Assembly: GCA_015272215.1 (NCBI GenBank)
Contig: JACYMD010000093.1
Span: 310,001-374,000 of the forward strand
Length of the DNA stretch: 64,000 nucleotides
Source of the DNA: Rivularia sp. T60_A2020_040
GTDB lineage: Bacteria > Cyanobacteriota > Cyanobacteriia > Cyanobacteriales > Nostocaceae
Reading direction: 5' to 3'
Shown here: piece after piece, positions 54,324 through 63,326 of the stretch
How positions within the stretch are numbered: the first letter of the stretch is position 1
Layout of the letters: each line of letters opens with the position of its first letter
Notes under the pieces: model-generated
Told to the model about the DNA's origin: nothing
The model's database searches: none
Seen by the model: the letters and a program-made list of their open reading frames with translations, nothing else
Translations under genes and position numbers: made by a program

Positions 54324-55696
54324 TGATTTTGTACCTTCCGATATATTTGTAATTGTTTATTTGCCGCAATAAATAGATATAAAAAAGAAAATAAATATAC
54401 ACAACTAGTAGATAAAGCTATCCCTTTAATTCCTAACCATTGCATAAAAAAGTAATTTCCTAGAATATTCACAGTTAAGTTAAATCCCGATACCCACATT
54501 AATACATAATTTTTTTGCATTGATGAAATCAGTTTGACAACTAAAATGTTGGCTATATAAAAAGGAATTTGTAAAGTATAAAAAGCTTGTATTTGGGCTA
54601 CTAATAATGTATCTTCTTTAGTAAACGAACCTCTTTGAAAAAATAGTTCTACAATAGGTTCGGAAAAAATAAACATGATTGCTGCCAACGGTATGGTAGT
54701 AAAAAAAATAATTAATAGGTAACGTTTAAGGGTATGGCTGACACCTTCCCAATCCCCAGAAGCAACCATTTTGGAAAAGTAAGGAATCACAGCAGTGCCT
54801 AAAGCTATACTCATCAGACTAATCGGAGAAGCAATCAGTCTGTTACCGTAGTTCAACGCCGCAACGCTACCAGGTAACAACATTGCTGCCATTACTTGAT
54901 CTATAGTACCAGCGCTACATATCATTAAAGACCCGGCAATCATTGGAGCATACTGATTGCCAACTTGGCGCAAGTTTGAGTCGAATCCGTACCATTTTGG
55001 GTATAGTGAAATGCCTTGTTTGTGAAGTCCCACTCCTAAGATTACTATTTCTATGAATGCACCACATAATATTGCACCGGCTAAAGCAAAGACTCCCCAA
55101 GATTCCCACCCAAACAGTAATATCACACTGATGATGGGAGTAATTACCGGCACTAAAGCAAATAGAGCAAAACGCTCTTGAGCATTAAAAACCGCGCCCC
55201 AAATTTCAATAATCCCTGATAGCACTATAATCGGCGCAGTTATTAAAAGCAGATTAAAGGTTAAGCCCAACTTTTGGGAACTAAACCCCGATGCAATAAA
55301 CTGCAAGTACACCGGAGCAGTTATGACAATAAATATACCTGCGATTACTAACAGCCCGATATTCCATGCGGTTGCACTACTGAAAAGTTTTTGAGCCGTT
55401 TTTACTCCTTGCTTATGGAGTACCTGAATATAGGTAGGGATAAAGGCAGAATTGAAAGAACCTGCAATCACATTAATCATAAAGCTAGGAACTACTAAAG
55501 CAATGTAAAATGCATCAAGTTCATCTTGTGTGCCAAATCTCCAAGCCACGATCAATTCTTTTGCCACAGCAGCTATTTTTACCAAAGCTGTCCCCAAACC
55601 AATTGTAAGGGCTGCGCCAAATATTTTTCTATTGGTAGAGCCGCTTGTCAGCTTCTTCCAAAAAGCAAGTAAGTAGGAGTATCGCAAGTTTTTCAT
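54320..55696 (-). CDS. MurJ/Wzx-like lipid-linked glycan flippase
   Basis: 458 aa MOP-superfamily membrane protein with about 12-13 helices. LGTALVKIAAVAKELIVAWRFGTQDELDAFYIALVVP (about 34-70) is the MurJ-like N-terminal pattern; NSAFIPTYIQ, GTAVIPYFSKMV and FFQRGSFTKEDT are further MurJ hallmarks. In this locus it more likely flips the EPS repeat unit than lipid II. ATG start. Confidence 0.88.
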   Translation of the reverse strand: MKNLRYSYLLAFWKKLTSGSTNRKIFGAALTIGLGTALVKIAAVAKELIVAWRFGTQDELDAFYIALVVPSFMINVIAGSFNSAFIPTYIQVLHKQGVKTAQKLFSSATAWNIGLLVIAGIFIVITAPVYLQFIASGFSSQKLGLTFNLLLITAPIIVLSGIIEIWGAVFNAQERFALFALVPVITPIISVILLFGWESWGVFALAGAILCGAFIEIVILGVGLHKQGISLYPKWYGFDSNLRQVGNQYAPMIAGSLMICSAGTIDQVMAAMLLPGSVAALNYGNRLIASPISLMSIALGTAVIPYFSKMVASGDWEGVSHTLKRYLLIIFFTTIPLAAIMFIFSEPIVELFFQRGSFTKEDTLLVAQIQAFYTLQIPFYIANILVVKLISSMQKNYVLMWVSGFNLTVNILGNYFFMQWLGIKGIALSTSCVYLFSFLYLFIAANKQLQIYRKVQNQ

Positions 55697-55708
55697 TGTG
55701 TGTGGTAA

Positions 55709-57151
55709 CTAACGTGACTGAAAATAATCGCTACCCAAATAACTATCTCCTCCTACGTTTGTATCTACAATGATGCTACGTAATAAGGAGTTATATCCTG
55801 TAGATTCTTCCCAAACATCTACATTTGCCAACCTGATTGAATATTCTGGGCGGTTGTATAATCTAGATGCAGGGTCTGGTAAATTCAGAAATACGTCGTA
55901 TTCTCCAGTCGTAATATTTTCAGGTAAGCCAGCTTCTACATTTACTATATTGCTACTATCCGGTAGCCACCTCCGGGGATCTTCATTCACCCGCAAATAA
56001 TATTCTTGGTTGGTTTCACGGTTACGTAAAACTACTTCCAACAAACGTGGATTGTAAGGGCTAGCCCATCCAAGATTCTCAATTTCAAATTTTGCAATAA
56101 ACTTACTACCCGGTTTTAAACTGTGAGAAATTTCGGAATTCACTAGACGGAATCGAAACCCTAAACGGCGTTTTATCTCTTCCATACAACCTTGGTTTCT
56201 CCAAGTATCCAAAACACCTTGTTCGTAACGAGAATTTATTGCGCTCCAACGCATCCGTTCTAATTCTTGCAAAGCATTATCACAACCGATGTACGGTTGC
56301 GCTTCAATCTCAGAGCTACAGCTTTCACCTCCCTGAACTACATACAAATTATCTTGATTAAGAAAATCTTTTTGTTGCTCTATAATACTTGTGTTTGTAC
56401 TTTTATAAGTACCGGCATTATCGATACTTGCCAAGAAACAATCGTTTATTGCTCCGGTTCTAGCTCGATTAGAGCCGTTAAAAGCTTCGGAAGAAGTTAG
56501 GGGATTTTCATTATCGTAAATAAGTGTTTTATCATGTGGATAACGTAAAGTCACCATTCTTTCTGATGGAACTACAGATAAAATTTTGAACAAGATATCT
56601 TTCTTCTCTGTACTGTTTAATAAATCATTTGTTGAACGATTCCACTCACCCCAATATCCAATAAAACCGGAATGAAAGTATGCAACAACATCGTAGTTTT
56701 CCCTAAATATTGGCTCTAACTGTTCCAAGTGAGACAAAATTATATCTTTTGAAGCATCTTCACCACCTCCATTCCAATTGTAAGTAAAGCGAATGATTAG
56801 CTTAACTCCGGCTTCTCTAGCTGTCTGCAAATCTTCTGATACCAAATTTAAAAAAGACTCAGGTAGGGCTGCAAATTTATCAGGTATTAGATAAATTCGA
56901 CGAACTAAACTCAAATTTTCATTTCTAACTTCTTGTAATTCAGAAATTTCTAAAGGAGTAAAAGCTCTATATGGTTCTGGATTCACCGGGACATAAAATC
57001 CCCGTTCTGGATTCGCAAAATTCTCGAAACTTTCGCTATAGTTCGTATTTACTGTCGAAGCATTTAAAGGCATGATACGACACCCATAAGCGATACTACT
57101 AATCGTTATTAAAGATAAAGTCTTGATCCACTTTTTGAAGCTCTTAATCAT
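55709..57151 (-). CDS. Exported DUF4874/DUF4832 protein, glycoside-hydrolase-like
   Basis: 480 aa. N-terminal signal-like segment (about 10-30). The catalytic-like TIM-barrel part opens NPERGFYVPVNPEP (about 47-60) and contains REAGVKLIIRFTYNW and FHSGFIGYWGEWN (about 162-174), where the Glu is a candidate active-site residue; GGESC and a beta-sandwich C-terminal part follow. DUF4832 proteins are found near EPS and are probably secreted glycan-active enzymes; enzyme activity is not shown. ATG start. Confidence 0.83.
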   Translation of the reverse strand: MIKSFKKWIKTLSLITISSIAYGCRIMPLNASTVNTNYSESFENFANPERGFYVPVNPEPYRAFTPLEISELQEVRNENLSLVRRIYLIPDKFAALPESFLNLVSEDLQTAREAGVKLIIRFTYNWNGGGEDASKDIILSHLEQLEPIFRENYDVVAYFHSGFIGYWGEWNRSTNDLLNSTEKKDILFKILSVVPSERMVTLRYPHDKTLIYDNENPLTSSEAFNGSNRARTGAINDCFLASIDNAGTYKSTNTSIIEQQKDFLNQDNLYVVQGGESCSSEIEAQPYIGCDNALQELERMRWSAINSRYEQGVLDTWRNQGCMEEIKRRLGFRFRLVNSEISHSLKPGSKFIAKFEIENLGWASPYNPRLLEVVLRNRETNQEYYLRVNEDPRRWLPDSSNIVNVEAGLPENITTGEYDVFLNLPDPASRLYNRPEYSIRLANVDVWEESTGYNSLLRSIIVDTNVGGDSYLGSDYFQSR

Positions 57152-57246
57152 ACCCTTAATATTCTCAAAAACATCTTGTAAACATGAAAATTTACAAATC
57201 TATTAATATCACATTAAGGAGTCCTTTTTTCTGATTTTCTAAATAT

Positions 57247-59304
57247 TTAAGCACTTTTCGGTTCTACTTTTCTTTGGGTAGCTTCATTAACGTTGTTTGT
57301 CACGGAATTACCGTTTGTTAAGCTATACTTCTGCTCCAAATTATCTAAATATTTAGGTTTATATCCCGGCACTAATTGCTCTAACAAATACATGATTGTA
57401 TTCGTATCATTTTTATCTCCTGCCTGCCGGAGTGCTTCTACTGAAAGCTTTAAGTTATTCGGTATAATCCGGCTCGAATTCTTCACCATAAATAGCTTTT
57501 CATGCTCGGTCGGATCGTAAATTTCTCCTTCTATAAACAACTCTTCAAATAGTTTCTCACCTGGTCTTAAGCCTGTAAAAACTATATCTATATCTTGATT
57601 TACTTTGTAACCTGAAAGCCGAATTAATTCTGAGGCTAAATCAACAATTTTTACAGGTTCACCCATGTTGAGCATCAGTACTTCTCCACCTCTACCCAAA
57701 ACTGCTGCTTGTAAAACTAGTTGCACTGCTTCGGGAATAGTCATAAAGTAACGACAGATATCTGGATGAGTCACTGTTACTGGACCACCTGCGGCAATTT
57801 GTTTTTTAAAGGTGGGAACAACGCTGCCACGACTACCTAAAACGTTACCAAACCGTACTGCTAAATAAGAGTTACCGCTTTCTTTGGCTGCTTGTAACAC
57901 TAACATTTCCGCAACTCTCTTACTCGCACCCATGACGTTGGTGGGATTAACCGCTTTGTCAGTGGAAATCATCACGAAATGTTTGACGTTACATCGTAGT
58001 GCTTCGTCGAGTAAGTTTTTAGTGCCAATTACGTTGTTGCTGATTGCTTCGGGTGAATTCAATTCCATCAAGGGAACGTGCTTGTGTGCAGCAGCATGGA
58101 AAATTACATCTGGCTGGAATTTATCAAAAGCGTGTCTGAGTCTATCCTTAAAGCGAATATCGGCGATAAATCCTAAAACTACAGTCGCGTATTCTTGGGT
58201 TTTACTACTGTTTTTTAACTCTTGTACTAGCTGATTTAACTCTTGCTGAATATTGAAAACTGAATTTTCTCCATGTCCCACCAACATAATTTCTTTGGGG
58301 TAACACAAGCAAATTTGACGGCACAATTCGCTACCAATGGAACCACCAGCACCTGTAATCAATACTCTTTTACCTTTGATAAATTGAGCAACTTTCTCAA
58401 TCTCTGTCTGCACCGGCTCCCGTCTGAGTAAATCCTCAATCCTCACATCTCGAATGCTGTCCAACCGCACTTTACCATTAAGAATTTCATGTATTCCCGG
58501 TAAGGTACAGGTTTGTACTCCCGCTGATTTACAAATATTGACGATTTCCCGAATCACTTCTCCCGCAACTGATGGTATGGCAATAATTACCTTGTCCACC
58601 CTCAAAGGCTGCAATACATCAGGGATTGCATGGCGATCGCCAACTACGTAAATTCCCCGAATCCGGGCGTTTAATTTGCTTCTATCGTCGTCGATAAATG
58701 CTACAGGACAAAATTCCAAACTCCTCTGCATTTCCTGCACCAAGCTGACTCCTGCACTTCCCGCACCGACTATCAGTACTCGTTCTCTTTGATGGGGGAA
58801 TCCAGGATTAAAGGCTGTACGGGAATGTCTGATTCTCTCAACAACTCGAACGCTAAAACGCAAGGCACCAATCAAAATTATTGATAGCAATCCATCGATA
58901 AATGGTAGCGATCGCGGTAGTCTATCTACTGTCGAAGGTAAAGTAAAATTTACAACGTCAAATAACAGGGTTTGGATTACTACCGCAGCCACTATTAACA
59001 TGGCGACATATGTCAATTCTTCTACACTCGCATAACGCCAGTAACGACGATAAAAACCAAAGCTATAAAGTACACCAATTTTTACGATCAAAAACAATAA
59101 TGTTGCCTTTACTAAATCGGATATGTAGGATTGAAGAGCTAAATCACCATCAAAACGCAATATCAACGCTAAAAGCGGCGTGATGGCAAACACAATCACA
59201 TCAAAAATCAATAAATGGCGGTTTCTGAGCTTCAATAATTTACTCAACAAAATTTTTGTTGATTTATCAATTAGCCAATGAGAAACCATGAACAAACTAT
59301 TCAT
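57247..59304 (-). CDS. Membrane NDP-sugar 4,6-dehydratase/epimerase (CapD/WbpM/PglF-like)
   Basis: 685 aa from ATG 59304. Four to five membrane helices (about 25-150), a CoA-binding-like Rossmann domain (VLIVGAGSAGVSLVQEM) and the SDR catalytic domain with ITGAGGSIGSELCRQI (about 325-340), HAAAHKHVPLMELN and STDKAVNPTNVMGASKR, where Met replaces the usual catalytic Tyr (S-M-K triad of WbpM/PglF). It makes 4-keto-6-deoxy sugars from UDP-HexNAc, feeding the aminotransferase. TTG at 59358 is the longer alternative; ATG 59304 follows AGGAGA at a rather long distance. First gene of the locus. Confidence 0.93.
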   Translation of the reverse strand: MNSLFMVSHWLIDKSTKILLSKLLKLRNRHLLIFDVIVFAITPLLALILRFDGDLALQSYISDLVKATLLFLIVKIGVLYSFGFYRRYWRYASVEELTYVAMLIVAAVVIQTLLFDVVNFTLPSTVDRLPRSLPFIDGLLSIILIGALRFSVRVVERIRHSRTAFNPGFPHQRERVLIVGAGSAGVSLVQEMQRSLEFCPVAFIDDDRSKLNARIRGIYVVGDRHAIPDVLQPLRVDKVIIAIPSVAGEVIREIVNICKSAGVQTCTLPGIHEILNGKVRLDSIRDVRIEDLLRREPVQTEIEKVAQFIKGKRVLITGAGGSIGSELCRQICLCYPKEIMLVGHGENSVFNIQQELNQLVQELKNSSKTQEYATVVLGFIADIRFKDRLRHAFDKFQPDVIFHAAAHKHVPLMELNSPEAISNNVIGTKNLLDEALRCNVKHFVMISTDKAVNPTNVMGASKRVAEMLVLQAAKESGNSYLAVRFGNVLGSRGSVVPTFKKQIAAGGPVTVTHPDICRYFMTIPEAVQLVLQAAVLGRGGEVLMLNMGEPVKIVDLASELIRLSGYKVNQDIDIVFTGLRPGEKLFEELFIEGEIYDPTEHEKLFMVKNSSRIIPNNLKLSVEALRQAGDKNDTNTIMYLLEQLVPGYKPKYLDNLEQKYSLTNGNSVTNNVNEATQRKVEPKSA

Positions 59305-60160
59305 CGCGAAGAATATCTCCTGGGAAATCTGCAACAAACATACCCTTGAATACAGCAATCAGGGCGTTAATAACTAATGCAATTAATCTTGATTGTTCCC
59401 ACGGACTATTAAAATAAACCGATGAAACAATCATCAATAGACAAAAGTAATTTAAAAATTTAGTAACTCGATTGAATTTAACCTCAAAATCACTATCGAT
59501 ACTAAAAAATCGGTTTGATTAATTCTCTAAAAGCTTTTGCTTAAGGTGCTAAATACATTACTTCTCCTAGTTAACCAATATCATTAAATATCTACAAATC
59601 AAGCACTTTTATGCACCAAATAAAAAGCACTCATGTAAATTAATCCTCTTAAATAGACTGTTTGGAGTAGTTGGGAGTAATTATTATATAGGGGTTTCTA
59701 TAGCAGTTGAATAAGTAATTTCCAAACTCCTACTTGCAATTTGATTTTTCCCTAAAGGCAATGTATTAATTGTGGCAAACAAATCAATCAAATATTATGC
59801 AAAATTATTAACTTACTATGTTTTATACCAAGTTAACTTAATATTTTTGCGTTGATTATTTCGTTTTCCTCAAACTTTAACATTACAATTTTGCACCAAA
59901 AAATGTTCTATAAAATTAATCTTGCTCCAACCACGTTTTACTCAGCGGCCACCAATAGTCACACTTAAGACTCTATACAAACAGCTTTAAGACTCTAGCA
60001 AGTAAAAATTGTTAAAAATTAATACTTGCTGTAATCTATCTAACTGTTTTTTTCTCTCAATATAATATTTAACAGTTTTTATCAGTTAATTCATGCCAAA
60101 TTGGCATTAATTTGATGCTTTCGTAAATCGAGTGACAATTTTTTATGGAGATACTTTCAC
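59305..60160. promoter_or_regulatory. 856-bp gene-free region upstream of the EPS locus
   Basis: AT-rich; no ORF or RNA gene could be supported. It holds the locus promoter and probably a long leader of the dehydratase mRNA on the - strand. The region also includes the 3' end of ilvH, which is transcribed in the same direction; no strong terminator was seen between them. Confidence 0.4.
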
Positions 60161-60679
60161 CTAAACCTTAGCTTGCAAAGATTTGAGCCATTCTGTATTT
60201 ACACCAGACTCGCGAGTTAAGGCAATTCTTCCAGTACGGGCAATTTCTCGTAAACCAAACTTTTGCAATACCTGAACGATCGCCACTATTTTTCCTGGAT
60301 CTCCGACAACTTCCACGGTTAGGGAATCTTCTGCAACATCTACGACTCGTGCGCGAAAAATCTGAGCTAATTCAACGATTTCGGAACGATTGCTGCTAGT
60401 AGCATTTACTTTGATTAACATTAACTCTCGTTCTACACAAGGAATTTCAGTAATGTCCTGAACTTTAAGAACATTAATCAACTTGTATAATTGCTTAGTA
60501 AGTTGTTCAATGATACGATCATCGCCAGGTACAACCATGGTAATTCGAGAAATTCCTGATTGCTCGGCGGGGCCTACCGCAAGACTTTCAATATTAAAGC
60601 CGCGACGAGCAAATAAACTAGCAATACGCGAGAGAACTCCCGCTTCATCTTCTACAAGTACCGAAAGCGTATGTTTCAT
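60161..60679 (-). CDS. ilvH: Acetolactate synthase small (regulatory) subunit
   Basis: 172 aa. N-terminal ACT domain with the start [19 protein letters not shown] and [11 protein letters not shown] (about 28-38), and a C-terminal domain with ELMLIKVNA (about 86-94) and [13 protein letters not shown]. Regulates the large subunit in valine/leucine/isoleucine synthesis by valine feedback. ATG start. ilvB is not in the window. Confidence 0.96.
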   Translation of the reverse strand: MKHTLSVLVEDEAGVLSRIASLFARRGFNIESLAVGPAEQSGISRITMVVPGDDRIIEQLTKQLYKLINVLKVQDITEIPCVERELMLIKVNATSSNRSEIVELAQIFRARVVDVAEDSLTVEVVGDPGKIVAIVQVLQKFGLREIARTGRIALTRESGVNTEWLKSLQAKV

Positions 60680-60707
60680 CGTATCAGGGAATAGGGAATA
60701 GGGAATA

Positions 60708-60798
60708 TAGTGGTTTTCACTTGGGTGAAATACAAATTTTACCTCACCCCGCCCTCTTAACCCCTCTCCTTAGCAAGGAGAGGGGAAGGGGGTGAGGT
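60708..60798. repeat. Repeat element: TGGTTTTCACTTGGGTG unit plus imperfect palindrome
   Basis: 60708-60754 recurs as reverse complement at 63279-63326. From 60741 the arms ACCTCACCCC and GGGGTGAGGT with inner CCCCTCTCCTT/AAGGAGAGGGG form a large imperfect hairpin. Probably a small miniature element. No ORF. Confidence 0.8.
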
Positions 60799-60942
60799 TT
60801 TAGTGTATTGGACTCAACTGAAATTTGCTATAGGTAATAGTAAACAGTGAGTAATGATTAAATTAGATTATAGTTTTGGGGGGACGGATGTCAAAGGTTA
60901 AGAGGATTTTGGATTTTAGATTTTGGATTTTAGATTAATCTC

Positions 60943-61001
60943 CCCATCCCAAAAGTCCCGAAAGTCCCGAAAGTCCCGAAAGTCTCCCCATCCCGAAAGT
61001 C
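60943..61001. repeat. Nonamer tandem repeat (CCCGAAAGT)n
   Basis: Four or five CCCGAAAGT copies directly after the thioredoxin-domain gene's stop on the - strand. Confidence 0.85.
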
Positions 61002-63074
61002 CTAATCTCCTCTCTTATAACTAGAAACTACTTGCTGCAATAATTGCTCTTCACTTTGTGCGGGTGCGAGACATTTTAATCCTTGACAAACTAAGCCGAT
61101 GCTATTTTGTGGTAAATCGGATACTTCTACAAATGCAGCAACAGGTAAAAATTGAGATATTAACGAGTTGATCCGCTGTTTCACGGTACGAATTAAGGTA
61201 CAGTTTCTATACCAATCTAAAGCTAGAAATAAACTTGGACAAGCTTGAGGTGTACTGTTCATGACGTTGCGAAAAGCAATTAAACCTTGTTCTGCTAAAT
61301 TCAAATATTGAAGATTATCTGTCACTAAAGTTAGTCGTACTAAATTAGATAAAGCGATTCCGTTAGCAGCAGGTGTAGCATTATCTACATAACTGCGTTC
61401 TCGAATAATCAATTCTTGACTGGCATGACTTGCAGTATTAAAGTAACCATATAATTCGATGCTCCAGAGATATTCGTTAAATTCATCTTGGAGGGCAATT
61501 GCTTTTTCTAACCAGAAGGAAGATTGGTTTTGGGTTTTTAAAGAAGCTTGATGTAAATCTAACAAAGCTTTGATAAATAAAGCATAATCTTCGGATTGAG
61601 CTAAAATGCTCGGTTCTCCTTGGTAATTGAGCCGATGAAATCTTCCATCAACAAATTGATGATCTAAAATAAACTTGGTTGCTTGAGTTGCCAATTCCAG
61701 ATATTTTGGTTCCGAAAATACTGCATAAGCTCTTGCTAAACCGGAAATCATTAAACTATTCCAAGCTACAATCATCTTAGTATCTGTAACTGCTGGAATA
61801 CGACCTTGCCAATTATCGGATTTTGCTTGTTCGTTATTGCTTGCGGGAGGAAAAGTTTGTAATTCCCTACTGTTGTTACCGTAACGAGCAACAAACAATT
61901 TTTCTAATATAGCTTCAATCGAATCGCTTAATTGCTCCGAGTTAAGTCTTTGTAAAACATTTTGACCATCAAAATTACCGTTTCGTGTAACTGTAAAATT
62001 TTGTTGCAGTTCGGTTAATTCTTGTGAAGTGAGCAACTGTTCTAATTCACTGTAACTCCAAACGTAAAATGCTCCTTCTTCAGGTTCCAAATCTTCCTGG
62101 GTAATAAAACTATCAGCATCTTGAGCAGCATAGAAATAACCTTGGGGTGCCGTCATTTCGCGTTGCAGCCATTGTACAGTTTTAGCGATCGCTCTTTTAA
62201 AACTTGGTTGTTCGATTCCTGCACTCCACAAGTTAGCCAAATATTCGACTATCTGACCGTTATCATAAAGCATCTTCTCGAAATGAGGTACAGTCCAAGT
62301 TGGATCGACTGTATAACGATGAAAACCACCAGCAACATGGTCAAAAATTCCACCGAGGGCTAAATCTAATCCCCGTTGAGTACAAATTTGTTTGCCATCG
62401 TATCTCGATGTAAAATCAAATCTGCTTCCTTGTAATGCCATCTGTGCATAAGGGATCATCGGAAAACTATTACCCTGCGGATTGGGACTGATGATTCCGG
62501 TAAAAGTTTCCCAAGCTTTTTGTAATAGCTGATTATCTTGTGTTTCTGCTACAGTTTCGGTTTGCAATACCGCAGAGGTGAGCAGCGATTCTAAAATAAC
62601 TGCTTTACGTTGTTGTAAATCTTGTTTTTCGGTATCGTAATAATGGCGAATTGCTTTCAATACCTGTAAAAATCCGGGACGACCATAACGTTCTTCTACA
62701 GGGAAATAGGTACCCGCGTAGAATGGTACTAAATCATCAGGAGAAAGAAAAACATTTAAAGGCCAACCACCTTGACCGCTCATCATTTGTAAAGCTTGCA
62801 TATAAATGCTATCAATATCTGGTCTTTCTTCGCGATCGACTTTAATCGGTAGAAAATTAGCATTCATATACTCAGCTATTGGCAAATTGGAAAAAGCTTC
62901 CCCCTCCATTACGGTACACCAGTGGCAGCTTGAATAACCAATAGAAAGAAATATGGGTTTATTTTGCGACTTAGCTGTAGAGATTGCTTCATCACACCAA
63001 CTCCACCAATCAATCGGGTTTTCCGCGTGTTTGCGGAGGTAAAGACTTTGAGCAAAAGCAAGACGATTAGTCAT
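61002..63074 (-). CDS. Thioredoxin-domain protein (DUF255/SPATA20, YyaL-like)
   Basis: 690 aa. The N-terminal thioredoxin-like domain begins MTNRLAFAQSLYLRKHAENP and holds the C50-H-W-C53 motif, followed by KVDREERPDID and GWPLNVFLSPD. The rest is an alpha/alpha-barrel like N-acylglucosamine 2-epimerases (HFEKMLYDNGQ, AAQDADSF, and KMIVAWNSLMISGLARA). Members are linked to redox or sugar metabolism; no catalytic function is proven. ATG start. Confidence 0.93.
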   Translation of the reverse strand: MTNRLAFAQSLYLRKHAENPIDWWSWCDEAISTAKSQNKPIFLSIGYSSCHWCTVMEGEAFSNLPIAEYMNANFLPIKVDREERPDIDSIYMQALQMMSGQGGWPLNVFLSPDDLVPFYAGTYFPVEERYGRPGFLQVLKAIRHYYDTEKQDLQQRKAVILESLLTSAVLQTETVAETQDNQLLQKAWETFTGIISPNPQGNSFPMIPYAQMALQGSRFDFTSRYDGKQICTQRGLDLALGGIFDHVAGGFHRYTVDPTWTVPHFEKMLYDNGQIVEYLANLWSAGIEQPSFKRAIAKTVQWLQREMTAPQGYFYAAQDADSFITQEDLEPEEGAFYVWSYSELEQLLTSQELTELQQNFTVTRNGNFDGQNVLQRLNSEQLSDSIEAILEKLFVARYGNNSRELQTFPPASNNEQAKSDNWQGRIPAVTDTKMIVAWNSLMISGLARAYAVFSEPKYLELATQATKFILDHQFVDGRFHRLNYQGEPSILAQSEDYALFIKALLDLHQASLKTQNQSSFWLEKAIALQDEFNEYLWSIELYGYFNTASHASQELIIRERSYVDNATPAANGIALSNLVRLTLVTDNLQYLNLAEQGLIAFRNVMNSTPQACPSLFLALDWYRNCTLIRTVKQRINSLISQFLPVAAFVEVSDLPQNSIGLVCQGLKCLAPAQSEEQLLQQVVSSYKRGD

Positions 63075-63278
63075 GAGTCCAAAAATATGAAGAGCCTTTT
63101 AAGCTCAGTTTATCGTTTTATTCATCTGGAGAACCTACTGGTAAATTATTAAAATCAATCATCACAATTAATATTTTTCGTGGATTGAGAAGTCGGATTT
63201 TTACAATAATTGTCTTGTCTAATAGATACAGCAGGGGAGCAACAAGTAAATCAAGTATACCCCTGCTTTCCTTAATAA

Positions 63279-63326
63279 GGGCGGGGTGAGGTAAAATTTG
63301 TATTGCACCCAAGTGAAAACCGCTAT
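63279..63326. repeat. Inverted copy of the 60708 repeat unit
   Basis: Reverse complement of 60708-60754 with about two changes; the two copies flank the thioredoxin-domain gene in opposite orientation, about 2.5 kb apart. Confidence 0.85.
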
